37,136 nt of DNA from an uncultured Lachnospiraceae bacterium (GTDB lineage: Bacteria; Bacillota; Clostridia; Lachnospirales; Lachnospiraceae): the NCBI GenBank assembly GCA_944381515.1, contig CALWLM010000118.1, positions 1-37,136 of the forward strand. The letters run 5' to 3'. Positions 23,453-30,525 of the stretch are shown one piece after another (within the stretch, counting starts at the first letter, position 1; every line of letters begins with the position of its first letter). Below the pieces are notes generated by a model, which worked only from the letters and a program-made list of their open reading frames with translations, did no database searches and had not been told where the DNA came from. The position numbers were made by a program, and so were the translations under genes.

Positions 23453-23526
23453 CCTCCCTCTTTTTATCCGTTCCTTGTCTTTAAAATATGAATATAGTCA
23501 GGAACGGATAATCAAAAGGGGGAGGA
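23453..23526 (+). promoter_or_regulatory. Long inverted repeat that can mask a ribosome binding site
   Basis: TTATCCGTTCCT (23464-23475) and AGGAACGGATAA (23500-23511) are a perfect 12-bp inverted repeat. Outside it CCTCCCT (23453-23459) can pair with the AGGGGGAGG ribosome site (about 23517-23526) of the following gene. A transcript starting upstream would therefore fold with its SD hidden. If transcription starts inside the loop (AT-rich, TATAGT at about 23494), the dyad is instead an operator. Confidence 0.55.
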
Positions 23527-23532
23527 TGCAAA

Positions 23533-23999
23533 ATGAAGAACAAGCGGGATAATACGATGGCGAAGTTGGAAGCGGAACCGGAGCCGGTACCGGAGCCAGA
23601 AGCAGGGCGGGAGGCAGACAAAAGCTGCTGCTGTATTGTGATACCGGCCTATGAGCCGCCGGGGGCCTTTGTGCCCTATGTAAAGGAGCTGCTGAGCTGT
23701 CAGGAAGGACCGGTGCTGGTGGTGGACGACGGGAGCGGAGAGACCTTTGCCCCGGTCTTTCGTGCTCTGGAAAGGCTGCCGGGCTGCCGGGTGCAATGCT
23801 GAGGGAGCTGGAAACCCTTCGGGGCGATCGTTATGAATATGAGCTGAACATGCTTTTGCTGGCGGGAAAAAGGGGAATTCCCATTCATACCATTCCCATA
23901 CAGACCCTGTATTACAATGGAAATGAGGCGAGTCATTACCGGACTCTGACGGACAGCGCGCGCATATTGGGGCAGCTGATCCGGGGGCTTACATGGTAG
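23533..23999 (+). pseudogene. Family-2 glycosyltransferase broken by internal deletion and frameshift
   Basis: Two fragments of one GT2 protein remain. The first (23533-23802, 89 codons) has IVIPAYEPPGAFVPYVKELL and VLVVDDGSGE, the start of the GT-A fold. The second (read in another frame, about 23787-23999) has PGAMLRELETLRGDRYEYELNMLLLAGKRGIPIHTIPIQTLYY, the usual C-terminal end. The middle, with the nucleotide-sugar DxD region and catalytic loop, is absent, and the frames differ by one base. Compared with intact relatives over one hundred residues are lost. The junction lies in a doubled GCTGCCGGG stretch, so deletion between short repeats is likely. A strong ribosome site (GGGGGAGG) is still present. 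A sequencing or assembly collapse is the main alternative. Confidence 0.75.
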
Positions 24000-24712
24000 C
24001 GCGGAGTCTCCTGCGCGGCCTGCTTAGAGGAGCCGGCTGGAGATTGGACCAGAGCGCAGAGGATGTATATAGCGAACCGGCTGTTTTTCTGGTGCAGCAT
24101 CATAATATGTCCGGTCCGATTCACAGTCTGGGACTGCTGCCGGATTCCGTACACGTCTGGGCGCTGAGCAGCCTGTTTAGCTGCGGAGACTGTTTTGAGC
24201 AGTATTATGGATATACCTTTACAAAAAGATATGGCTGGCCCCGACCGCTGGCTTTGCCGGCGGCAGCGGCGGGAGCCTGTGTGGTCCCCCGGCTGATGAG
24301 GGCCACAGGGGCGGTGCCGGTGTATCGGGGAAAGAGAGAGATTCTTGAGACGATGGAGGAATCTGTCCGCCTTTTGCATGATGGAGAGAGCCTGCTAATC
24401 TGCCCTGACAAGGATTATAGCAGCCAGAAGGACGAGATCGGGGAAATCTATACCGGCTTTCTCCATCTGGAAAAATTGTACTGGCGAGATACCGGCCGCC
24501 ATCTGGCCTTCATTCCTCTCTGCGTGGACCGGCAGAAGAAAAGGATAACGGCAGCCGAGCCGCTTTTCTTCGCCGGAACAGGCAGATTTAAGGAGGAGCA
24601 GAGGCAGATGGAAGAAAGACTGATGGTCAGTTTTCGCCGTCTGGAATGCCGTCGGCAGATGCAGGGGCATCCGGAAAAGCTCCCGGCGGGCAATTCGCCG
24701 GATCGTCGATGA
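23993..24712 (+). CDS. PlsC-like (1-acylglycerol-3-phosphate) acyltransferase family protein
   Basis: A 239-residue protein that resembles lysophospholipid acyltransferases of the GT2-linked kind. FLVQHHNMSGPIHSLGLLP stands where relatives have a NHxxxxGP-type active site, and RATGAVPVYRGKRE with LLICPDKDY follow as the later acyltransferase blocks. The catalytic HX4D pattern is not clean, so activity is uncertain. It begins inside the end of the broken glycosyltransferase (7-bp overlap), so its translation may once have been coupled to it. No membrane helix is obvious. The last 86 bp overlap the convergent CYTH gene. A glycolipid or membrane-lipid role is inferred from the pairing. Confidence 0.65.
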   Translation: MVARSLLRGLLRGAGWRLDQSAEDVYSEPAVFLVQHHNMSGPIHSLGLLPDSVHVWALSSLFSCGDCFEQYYGYTFTKRYGWPRPLALPAAAAGACVVPRLMRATGAVPVYRGKREILETMEESVRLLHDGESLLICPDKDYSSQKDEIGEIYTGFLHLEKLYWRDTGRHLAFIPLCVDRQKKRITAAEPLFFAGTGRFKEEQRQMEERLMVSFRRLECRRQMQGHPEKLPAGNSPDRR

Positions 24713-25160
24713 TTCCGTGGCGGCTCATATAGCTGTTATGATATTCACAGCGGAAGGTTACTTCCTCGCCGAACCAGGGCGGAGGCGTAAAGGCCTCCGC
24801 CTGTTCTTGTGATTCAAATTCCACTTCGGCCATTACCAGTCTGCCCGGCTCTGTAAAAACGTCCAGTTCGGCGATGAAGCCTTCCGGACCGGGCAGAGGG
24901 ATGCGGTAGCGAATCTTGCGGATGCGATGGCCGTCTGCCTTGGCAATCAGATGGAGATAGGATTTTTCTTTTAACGGAAGGTTATATTCCTCCCGGACCA
25001 TCTGGCCGCATCCCTTGTAGGTCAAATAGTATTTTTCTCCTTCCTGGCGTACCCGTACTACCGGGCCGATACACAGATATCCCTGCTCCAGCGCGGCATT
25101 TTCATACTGATTTAGAGGGCCGGGCAGCTCCCGGACCAAAAATTTGCGTTCAATTTCCAT
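24627..25160 (-). CDS. CYTH-domain protein (triphosphate tunnel metalloenzyme family)
   Basis: A 177-residue protein starting with the diagnostic MEIERKFLV (ExExK), followed by alternating charged tunnel strands: VVRVRQEGEKYYLTYKG, REEYNLPL, RIRKIRYRIPL, FIAELDVF and LVMAEVEFES. CYTH proteins hydrolyse inorganic triphosphate or nucleoside triphosphates, or make cyclic AMP; small bacterial ones like this are often tripolyphosphatases. The ATG at 25160 is chosen because the fold starts there; AAGGAG lies 12 bases upstream, while a start 14 codons earlier has a poor site. The acidic, proline-rich tail (after about residue 150) is encoded in the 86-bp overlap with the acyltransferase gene. Confidence 0.82.
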   Translation of the reverse strand: MEIERKFLVRELPGPLNQYENAALEQGYLCIGPVVRVRQEGEKYYLTYKGCGQMVREEYNLPLKEKSYLHLIAKADGHRIRKIRYRIPLPGPEGFIAELDVFTEPGRLVMAEVEFESQEQAEAFTPPPWFGEEVTFRCEYHNSYMSRHGIIDDPANCPPGAFPDAPASADGIPDGEN

Positions 25161-25209
25161 GAGACGGATTTTCTCCTTATTATAATGGTGCAGGGCGGTC
25201 ATAAAGCCC

Positions 25210-25239
25210 TTGCTATCAGTATACCTCTGATGTTATAAT
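25210..25239 (+). promoter_or_regulatory. Promoter of the DJ-1/PfpI family gene
   Basis: TTGCTA (25210-25215), an 18-bp spacer and a perfect TATAAT (25234-25239). The same interval carries TATACT on the minus strand toward the CYTH gene. Confidence 0.6.
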
Positions 25240-25313
25240 GATGGCAATCCCAATAGATCTTAATTTTGGCATGGCCGTTATCGTTTCGCGGCTGGTGCCG
25301 GCAGGAGGTAAAA

Positions 25314-25868
25314 ATGAGCAAGGTAAGTGCATTTATGGCGGACGGAATGGAAGAAGTGGAGTGCCTGGCGGTAGTGGATATGCTGAGACGAGGCGGCATC
25401 GAGGTGCAGACCGTATCTGTCATGGGACGCAGGCAGGTGGTTGGTTCGCATCAGATAGAGATCGGCGCGGACCGGACCTTTGAGGAGGCGGATTTTGCAG
25501 ACAGCGAGCTTTTGTTCCTGCCTGGCGGCGTGCCTGGAACTCCGAATCTGGCGGCCCATGAGGGACTGTGCGGACTGCTGCGGGAATTTGCATCCAAAGG
25601 TAAAAGACTGGCGGCCATTTGCGCGGCGCCCAGCGTACTGGGAGGCCTGGGACTTCTCGAAGGAAAAACGGCTACCTGCTATCCCGGCTGGGAGGATCAG
25701 CTTGCCGGCGCGGTCTACACCCGTCAGGGAGTAATTACCGACGGCAATGTCACCACTGCGAGAGGCGTGGGCTTTGCCATTGACCTGGGAATTGAGCTGG
25801 TGCGTCTGCTGGCGGGGGAGGAGAAGGCTGCCGCTTTGAAGGAGAGCATTCAGCATCCAGATTGCTGA
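25314..25868 (+). CDS. DJ-1/PfpI family protein (YajL/ThiJ-like)
   Basis: A 184-residue flavodoxin-like fold protein. FMADGMEEVE gives the conserved acidic residue, LFLPGGVPGTPNL the first elbow, and AAICAAPSVLG the reactive Cys103. The remainder (TARGVGFAIDLGIELVRLL) is typical for the DJ-1 clade. Members act as chaperones, glyoxalase-like or protein-repair enzymes under electrophile stress; the exact role here is unproven. AGGAGG precedes the start at 25314, so the longer upstream frame is rejected. It has its own promoter. Confidence 0.9.
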   Translation: MSKVSAFMADGMEEVECLAVVDMLRRGGIEVQTVSVMGRRQVVGSHQIEIGADRTFEEADFADSELLFLPGGVPGTPNLAAHEGLCGLLREFASKGKRLAAICAAPSVLGGLGLLEGKTATCYPGWEDQLAGAVYTRQGVITDGNVTTARGVGFAIDLGIELVRLLAGEEKAAALKESIQHPDC

Positions 25869-25920
25869 TGCCCGCGGACAAAGGAAAAACCCTTGAATTT
25901 ACTAAATTTTCAGTAGATTT

Positions 25921-25954
25921 TTGCAGTGGTCTGTGTTATACTAGTATACTGCAA
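25921..25954 (+). promoter_or_regulatory. Nested palindromes and -10 element upstream of tig
   Basis: TTGCAGT (25921-25927) and ACTGCAA (25948-25954) flank TATACTAGTATA, a 12-bp palindrome (25937-25948) which itself includes the -10 TATACT. The -35 is poor. The layout suggests a regulated promoter, possibly stress-responsive, for trigger factor. Confidence 0.4.
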
Positions 25955-26056
25955 TGCCAGCATCTGATGAGGGCAGTAAGCATTTCTGCCTGGATCTAGA
26001 TTAGATTGGATAAGAATAACTGGCCGGCCTCAGGTCAGAAGGAGGAAAATAGAAAG

Positions 26057-27343
26057 ATGAGCGTACAAGTAGAGAACATGGAAAAAAATCTGGCGAAGCT
26101 GACGGTCCAGGTATCCGCTGAGGAGTTGGAGAAGGCCATCCAGCAGGCCTTTTTAAAGAATAAAAATCGTTTTAACGTTCCGGGCTTCCGCAAGGGCAAA
26201 GTGCCGAGACAGATGATTGAGAAGATGTACGGCAAGGGCATTTTTTATGAGGATGCAGTCAACAGCATTCTGCCCGGCGCCTATTCAAAGGCTGCCGATG
26301 AGTGCGGACTGGAAATCGTATCCCGCCCCGAGATCGATGTGACCGAGGTGGAGAGCGGCAAGGGCGTTACTTTCACGGCCACCGTAGCGGTAAAGCCTGA
26401 GGTGACTCTGGGCCAGTATAAGGGCGTTCAGGTTGAGAAGGCGGATACCGAAGTCAGCGATGACGAAGTGATGGCGGAGATCGCCAAGGAGCAGGAGAAG
26501 AACGCCACCACCGTTACGGTGACGGACCGTCCCGCCCAGATGGGAGATACCGTGATTATTGACTTTGAGGGCTTTGTGGACGGAGAGGCATTCGACGGCG
26601 GCAAGGCGGAGGATTATTCTCTGGAGCTGGGTTCCCATTCCTTTATCGATACCTTTGAGGATCAGCTGGCTGGCAAGAACACCGGCGACGAGGTGGAGGT
26701 CAATGTAACCTTCCCTGAGGAGTATCATGCAGAAAGCCTGAAGGGCAAGCCTGCTCTGTTCAAGGTTAAGATCAATGAGATCAAGGCCAAGGAGCTGCCT
26801 GAGATCGACGACGAGTTTGCCAGCGAGGTTTCCGAGTACGAGACGCTGGATGAGTACAAGGCCAGCGTGAAGGCTGATCTGGAGAAAAAGAAGGCTGATT
26901 CCGCCAAGGCCAAGAAGGAGGATGAAGCTCTCAAGAAGATCATCGAGGACAGCCAGATGGATATCCCGGATCTGATGGTGGAGACGCAGGCCGACAATAT
27001 GGTGGATGATTATCTGCAGAGAATGCGCGCGCAGGGAATCACGCCCCAGATGTATATGCAGTATACCGGCACGACCCAGGAGATGCTGGTGGATCAGATG
27101 AAGCCTCAGGCTCTGTCCCGCATTCAGGCCAGACTGGTACTGGAGGCTATTGCCAAGGCAGAGAATATCGAGATTACGGAAGAGGATCTGGAGAAAGAGC
27201 TGGCTTCCATGGCTGAGGATTACAAGATGGAGCTCGACAAGCTGAAAGAGCTGATGAATGAGGATGCCAAGAAGCAGATGAAGGAGGATCTGGCGATCCA
27301 GAAAGCCGCCGATCTGATTGTGGAGCAGTCTGTGGAGGGCTGA
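26057..27343 (+). CDS. tig: Trigger factor, ribosome-associated chaperone and peptidyl-prolyl isomerase
   Basis: A 428-residue chaperone of full family length. The N-terminal ribosome-binding domain (about 1-115) has the signature [21 protein letters not shown]. The FKBP-type isomerase domain (about 150-245) has [44 protein letters not shown]. The rest is the helical C-terminal substrate cradle. It binds nascent chains at the ribosome exit. AGGAGG is eleven bases before the ATG at 26057. It leads the tig-clpP-clpX-engB cluster. Confidence 0.97.
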   Translation: MSVQVENMEKNLAKLTVQVSAEELEKAIQQAFLKNKNRFNVPGFRKGKVPRQMIEKMYGKGIFYEDAVNSILPGAYSKAADECGLEIVSRPEIDVTEVESGKGVTFTATVAVKPEVTLGQYKGVQVEKADTEVSDDEVMAEIAKEQEKNATTVTVTDRPAQMGDTVIIDFEGFVDGEAFDGGKAEDYSLELGSHSFIDTFEDQLAGKNTGDEVEVNVTFPEEYHAESLKGKPALFKVKINEIKAKELPEIDDEFASEVSEYETLDEYKASVKADLEKKKADSAKAKKEDEALKKIIEDSQMDIPDLMVETQADNMVDDYLQRMRAQGITPQMYMQYTGTTQEMLVDQMKPQALSRIQARLVLEAIAKAENIEITEEDLEKELASMAEDYKMELDKLKELMNEDAKKQMKEDLAIQKAADLIVEQSVEG

Positions 27344-27362
27344 AGCAAAGAAGCGAAAGATA

Positions 27363-27393
27363 CCAGCCGCCTTTAGTCAGGCGGCTGGCTTTG
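27363..27393 (+). terminator. Hairpin between tig and clpP
   Basis: CCAGCCGCCT (27363-27372) and AGGCGGCTGG (27379-27388), 6-nt loop, then CTTTGT. A perfect 10-bp GC-rich stem with a short T-run, so partial termination is likely. Confidence 0.6.
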
Positions 27394-27398
27394 TCCGT

Positions 27399-27404
27399 TA
27401 TAAT
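27399..27404 (+). promoter_or_regulatory. -10 element of a possible clpP promoter
   Basis: A perfect TATAAT lies 21 bp before the clpP start, just after the tig hairpin, but no convincing -35 is seen. Transcription from here would leave almost no leader before the AGGAGG site. Confidence 0.3.
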
Positions 27405-27425
27405 AGAATTAAAGGAGGAATAATC

Positions 27426-28007
27426 ATGAGTTTAGTACCTTATGTGGTGGAATCTACCAGCCGCGGAGAGCGTTCCTATGATATCTATTCCCGGTTGTTA
27501 AAGGATCGTATTATTTTCCTCAGCGAGGAGGTCAACGATGTAACGGCCAGCCTGGTGGTAGCTCAGATGCTTTTCCTGGAATCTGAGGACCCCAGCAAGG
27601 ATATCAATTTTTACATCAACAGCCCCGGCGGTTCTGTCAGCGCCGGCCTTGCGATTTATGATACCATGCAGTTTGTAAAGTGCGATGTCTCCACGACCTG
27701 CATCGGCATGGCTGCCAGCATGGGAGCTTTCCTGCTGGCCGGCGGAGCCAAGGGCAAGCGCTATGCTCTGCCCAATGCAGACATCATGATTCATCAGCCC
27801 TCCGGCGGAGCGCAGGGTCAGGCCAGCGACATCAAGATTGTGGCCGACAAGATTTTAAAGACCCGTCAGAAGCTCAATGAGATTCTGGCTGCCAATACCG
27901 GCCAGCCCCTGGAAAGAATTGCCCTGGATACCGAGCGGGATAATTATATGTCCGCCGAGGAAGCCAAGGCTTACGGGCTGATCGACGAAGTAATCGTAAG
28001 CCACTGA
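27426..28007 (+). CDS. clpP: ATP-dependent Clp protease proteolytic subunit
   Basis: A 193-residue serine protease of standard length. The catalytic triad is Ser98 in [10 protein letters not shown], His123 in MIHQPSGG and Asp172 in TERDNY. The oxyanion Gly-rich strand [11 protein letters not shown] is intact, as is the N-terminal [19 protein letters not shown]. It forms the tetradecameric chamber that degrades substrates fed by ClpX, encoded next. AGGAGG precedes the ATG at 27426. Confidence 0.98.
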   Translation: MSLVPYVVESTSRGERSYDIYSRLLKDRIIFLSEEVNDVTASLVVAQMLFLESEDPSKDINFYINSPGGSVSAGLAIYDTMQFVKCDVSTTCIGMAASMGAFLLAGGAKGKRYALPNADIMIHQPSGGAQGQASDIKIVADKILKTRQKLNEILAANTGQPLERIALDTERDNYMSAEEAKAYGLIDEVIVSH

Positions 28008-28030
28008 TTAAGGTTTGAAAGAGGAAAATA

Positions 28031-29338
28031 ATGGCTAATAAATTTGACAATCAGTATCGCTGCTCCTTCTGCGGCAAGACCCAGGACCAGGTGCGCAAGC
28101 TGATCGCCGGCACGGGAAATGTCTATATCTGTGACGAGTGCGTGGAGCTGTGCGCCGAGCTGATCGATGAAGAGCTGGAGGAGCTGGAGGCTGATGAGAA
28201 GCGGGTGATTAACCTTCTCAAGCCCCAGGAGATCAAGAACTTTCTGGATCAGTATGTGATTGGCCAGGAGGAAGCCAAAAAGACTTTGTCCGTGGCGGTG
28301 TATAATCACTATAAGAGAATTACGACGGAGCCCTCCGATGACGAAGTGGAGATTCAGAAGAGCAATATTCTGCTTCTGGGTCCTACCGGTTCGGGTAAGA
28401 CCTTCCTGGCTCAGTCGCTGGCCAAGATTTTGAATGTCCCCTTTGCCATTGCCGATGCCACCGCGCTTACGGAGGCCGGCTACGTGGGCGAGGATGTGGA
28501 AAATATTCTGCTGAAGCTGATTCAGGCGGCGGATTATGATATCAGCCGGGCCGAGTATGGTATTGTCTACATTGACGAGATCGATAAGATTACCAAGAAG
28601 GGCGAGAATGTGTCCATCACCAGAGACGTATCCGGTGAAGGCGTACAGCAGGCTCTGCTCAAGATTCTGGAGGGAACCATGGCCAGTGTGCCGCCTCAGG
28701 GCGGCCGCAAGCATCCCCACCAGGAGATGTATCAGATCGACACCACCAATATCCTGTTTATCTGCGGCGGCGCTTTCGACGGTCTGGATAAGATCATCGA
28801 GAAGCGGGTGGGAGCGAGCAGCTCCATCGGCTTCAACGGCACAGTGACGGAGAAGAAGGATGAGAATATCGGCGAGCTGTTAAAGCAGGTGATGCCGGAG
28901 GACTTAATCAAGTTCGGTCTGATTCCGGAGTTCATCGGCCGCGTACCGGTGATTCAGTCCCTGGATATGCTGGACGAAAAGGCTCTGGTTCGCATCCTGA
29001 CAGAACCCAAGAATGCACTGGTAAAGCAGTATCAGAAGCTGTTTGATCTGGACGGCGTACAGCTGAAATTTACGCCGGAGGCTGTGGCTCTGATCGCCAG
29101 ACAGGCATTGGAGAGAAAGACGGGAGCCAGAGGCTTGCGCGCCATCATTGAGAAGGCGATGATGGATATTATGTATACGATTCCTTCTGATGACACCATC
29201 GGCACCTGCACGGTGACGGAAGATACCATTCGCGGCACGGCCGCTCCTCTTCTGACCTATCGGGATGTGTCGGTGGAGAAAGCGGAGCGGGAGCCCAGAC
29301 GCAGGATGATCCGCAAGCATGACGGAGAATCGGCCTGA
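28031..29338 (+). CDS. clpX: ATP-dependent Clp protease ATP-binding subunit ClpX
   Basis: A 435-residue AAA+ unfoldase. The N-terminal zinc domain has Cys11, Cys14, Cys34 and Cys37 ([15 protein letters not shown]). Walker A is GPTGSGKT (117-124), Walker [10 protein letters not shown], the pore loop is in the GYVG segment ([10 protein letters not shown]), and the ClpP-contact loop contains IGF (SSIGFNG). It recognises tagged proteins and threads them into ClpP. GAGG precedes the ATG, 23 bp after clpP. Its TGA shares one base with the engB ATG, so the two are translationally coupled. Confidence 0.98.
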   Translation: MANKFDNQYRCSFCGKTQDQVRKLIAGTGNVYICDECVELCAELIDEELEELEADEKRVINLLKPQEIKNFLDQYVIGQEEAKKTLSVAVYNHYKRITTEPSDDEVEIQKSNILLLGPTGSGKTFLAQSLAKILNVPFAIADATALTEAGYVGEDVENILLKLIQAADYDISRAEYGIVYIDEIDKITKKGENVSITRDVSGEGVQQALLKILEGTMASVPPQGGRKHPHQEMYQIDTTNILFICGGAFDGLDKIIEKRVGASSSIGFNGTVTEKKDENIGELLKQVMPEDLIKFGLIPEFIGRVPVIQSLDMLDEKALVRILTEPKNALVKQYQKLFDLDGVQLKFTPEAVALIARQALERKTGARGLRAIIEKAMMDIMYTIPSDDTIGTCTVTEDTIRGTAAPLLTYRDVSVEKAEREPRRRMIRKHDGESA

Positions 29339-29967
29339 TGATTATAAAGAGTGTAAATCTGGAGACGGTCTGCGGCTATACCAGCAAGCTGCCGGAGAAT
29401 GACAAACCGGAGTTTGCCTTTGCTGGCAAGTCCAACGTGGGCAAGTCGTCGCTGATTAATGCGCTGATGAACCGCAAGTCCTATGCCAGGACTTCGGCCC
29501 AGCCGGGCAAGACCCAGACCATCAATTTTTACAATATCAATGATGCGCTCTACTATGTGGATCTGCCGGGCTACGGCTACGCAAAGGTGTCTCAGGCGGA
29601 AAAAGAAAAATGGGGCAAGATGATCGAGCGTTACCTGCATCGTTCCAGGCAGCTGCGCCAGGTTTTCTTGCTGGTCGATATCCGTCATGAGCCGGGCGCC
29701 AATGATCGTCAGATGTATGAATGGATCGTTCACAACGGATATCGTCCGGTGATCATCGCCACCAAGCTGGACAAGATCAACCGCAGCCAGACGGCAAAGC
29801 AGGTAAAGCTTCTGCGCGCCGGACTGGGGATGAGGCCGGATGACGTGCTGATTCCTTTTTCGGCGGAGACCAAGCAGGGCCGCGAGGAGATCTGGGCGCT
29901 GATCGAGGGATATCTGGACGAGGGACCGGCCGAAGGGGCGGACGAAGAGCCGGATATGAAAGATTAG
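29338..29967 (+). CDS. engB: Ribosome-biogenesis GTPase EngB/YsxC
   Basis: A 209-residue TRAFAC GTPase. G1 is GKSNVGKS (30-37), G2 TSAQPGKT, G3 DLPGYGYAKVS, and G4 TKLDK. It is needed for assembly of the large ribosomal subunit. The acidic C-terminal tail (EGPAEGADEEPDMKD) is longer than the core fold needs. Translation starts within the clpX stop codon. In related Clostridia lon usually lies between these genes; it is absent here. Confidence 0.97.
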   Translation: MIIKSVNLETVCGYTSKLPENDKPEFAFAGKSNVGKSSLINALMNRKSYARTSAQPGKTQTINFYNINDALYYVDLPGYGYAKVSQAEKEKWGKMIERYLHRSRQLRQVFLLVDIRHEPGANDRQMYEWIVHNGYRPVIIATKLDKINRSQTAKQVKLLRAGLGMRPDDVLIPFSAETKQGREEIWALIEGYLDEGPAEGADEEPDMKD

Positions 29968-29974
29968 ATTTTTG

Positions 29975-30024
29975 AGGGAGATACGCGATAAAGGTTTGCT
30001 TTGCCGCGCATCTCCCTTATTTTT
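29975..30024 (+). terminator. Terminator of the clpX-engB cluster
   Basis: AGGGAGAT and CGCG pair with CGCG and ATCTCCCT (29975-29987 with 30005-30017, one mismatch), followed by TATTTTTG. Confidence 0.85.
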
Positions 30025-30094
30025 GTACGCGGCAGCGCAGGTATATGGCAAAAGCTTTTCTTTTACTCTTTCGAAGACTGTAGCCGGTCACTGC

Positions 30095-30146
30095 ATCTGG
30101 ATACTCTATCTGGATACTTTATCTGGATGTTCTATCTGGACCCTGT
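30095..30146 (+). repeat. 13-bp tandem repeat, four copies
   Basis: ATCTGGATACTCT-type units lie at 30095, 30108, 30121 and 30134, exactly 13 bp each, the last diverging after ATCTGGA. They lie in the 508-bp noncoding stretch between the engB terminator and the next operon. A short open frame crosses them but has no ribosome site. Confidence 0.85.
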
Positions 30147-30386
30147 CCGTTCCGGCATACCCTGGGAGCAGGGAAGGCAAACCGATGGGGTTAAAGGCAA
30201 ATGGATAGGGTTATGGATGCGATTATAAAAGGGACGACAGAAGAGACTGACAAAAATATTAAGAAAACGGTTAACGAAAATATTATTAGAGGAGGGAAAA
30301 AGCGTAATTTATTGGGCAGAATGCACATAAAATGGAGTAAAAAATAAGCATAAATCACAAAAATAATATTTGTCAACATAACATTA

Positions 30387-30415
30387 TTGACGGAAATGGC
30401 AAAAGGCGATATAAT
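30387..30415 (+). promoter_or_regulatory. Promoter of the maltodextrin-type operon
   Basis: TTGACG (30387-30392), a 17-bp spacer and TATAAT (30410-30415). It lies in the AT-rich part of the gap; the leader to the first start codon is about 105 nt. Confidence 0.85.
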
Positions 30416-30429
30416 CAAACCATCGGAAC

Positions 30430-30480
30430 TGGAAACGTTTCTGGAAACTTTTCCAAAGACTTTTGGAAACTTCGGAAACC
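30430..30480 (+). promoter_or_regulatory. GGAAAC operator array downstream of the maltodextrin promoter
   Basis: GAAACGTTTC (30432-30441) is a perfect palindrome of LacI/CcpA type. GGAAA-CT-TTTCC follows at 30443-30454, then TTCCAAA-GACT-TTTGGAA at 30451-30468 and another GGAAAC at 30474. The array begins just after the expected transcription start, so a bound repressor would block the operon. The LacI-type protein at 33823 is the natural candidate; catabolite control through a cre-like site is the alternative. Confidence 0.6.
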
Positions 30481-30525
30481 TTCCCGGACGAGGACGACAC
30501 ACAAATTATAAAAGGAGGTCATGAA

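Noticed and set aside
29972-30208. Small plus-strand frame of 78 codons across the 13-bp repeats
   Set aside because: It starts inside the engB terminator stem, lacks a ribosome site, and its repeated peptide follows simply from the DNA repeat.
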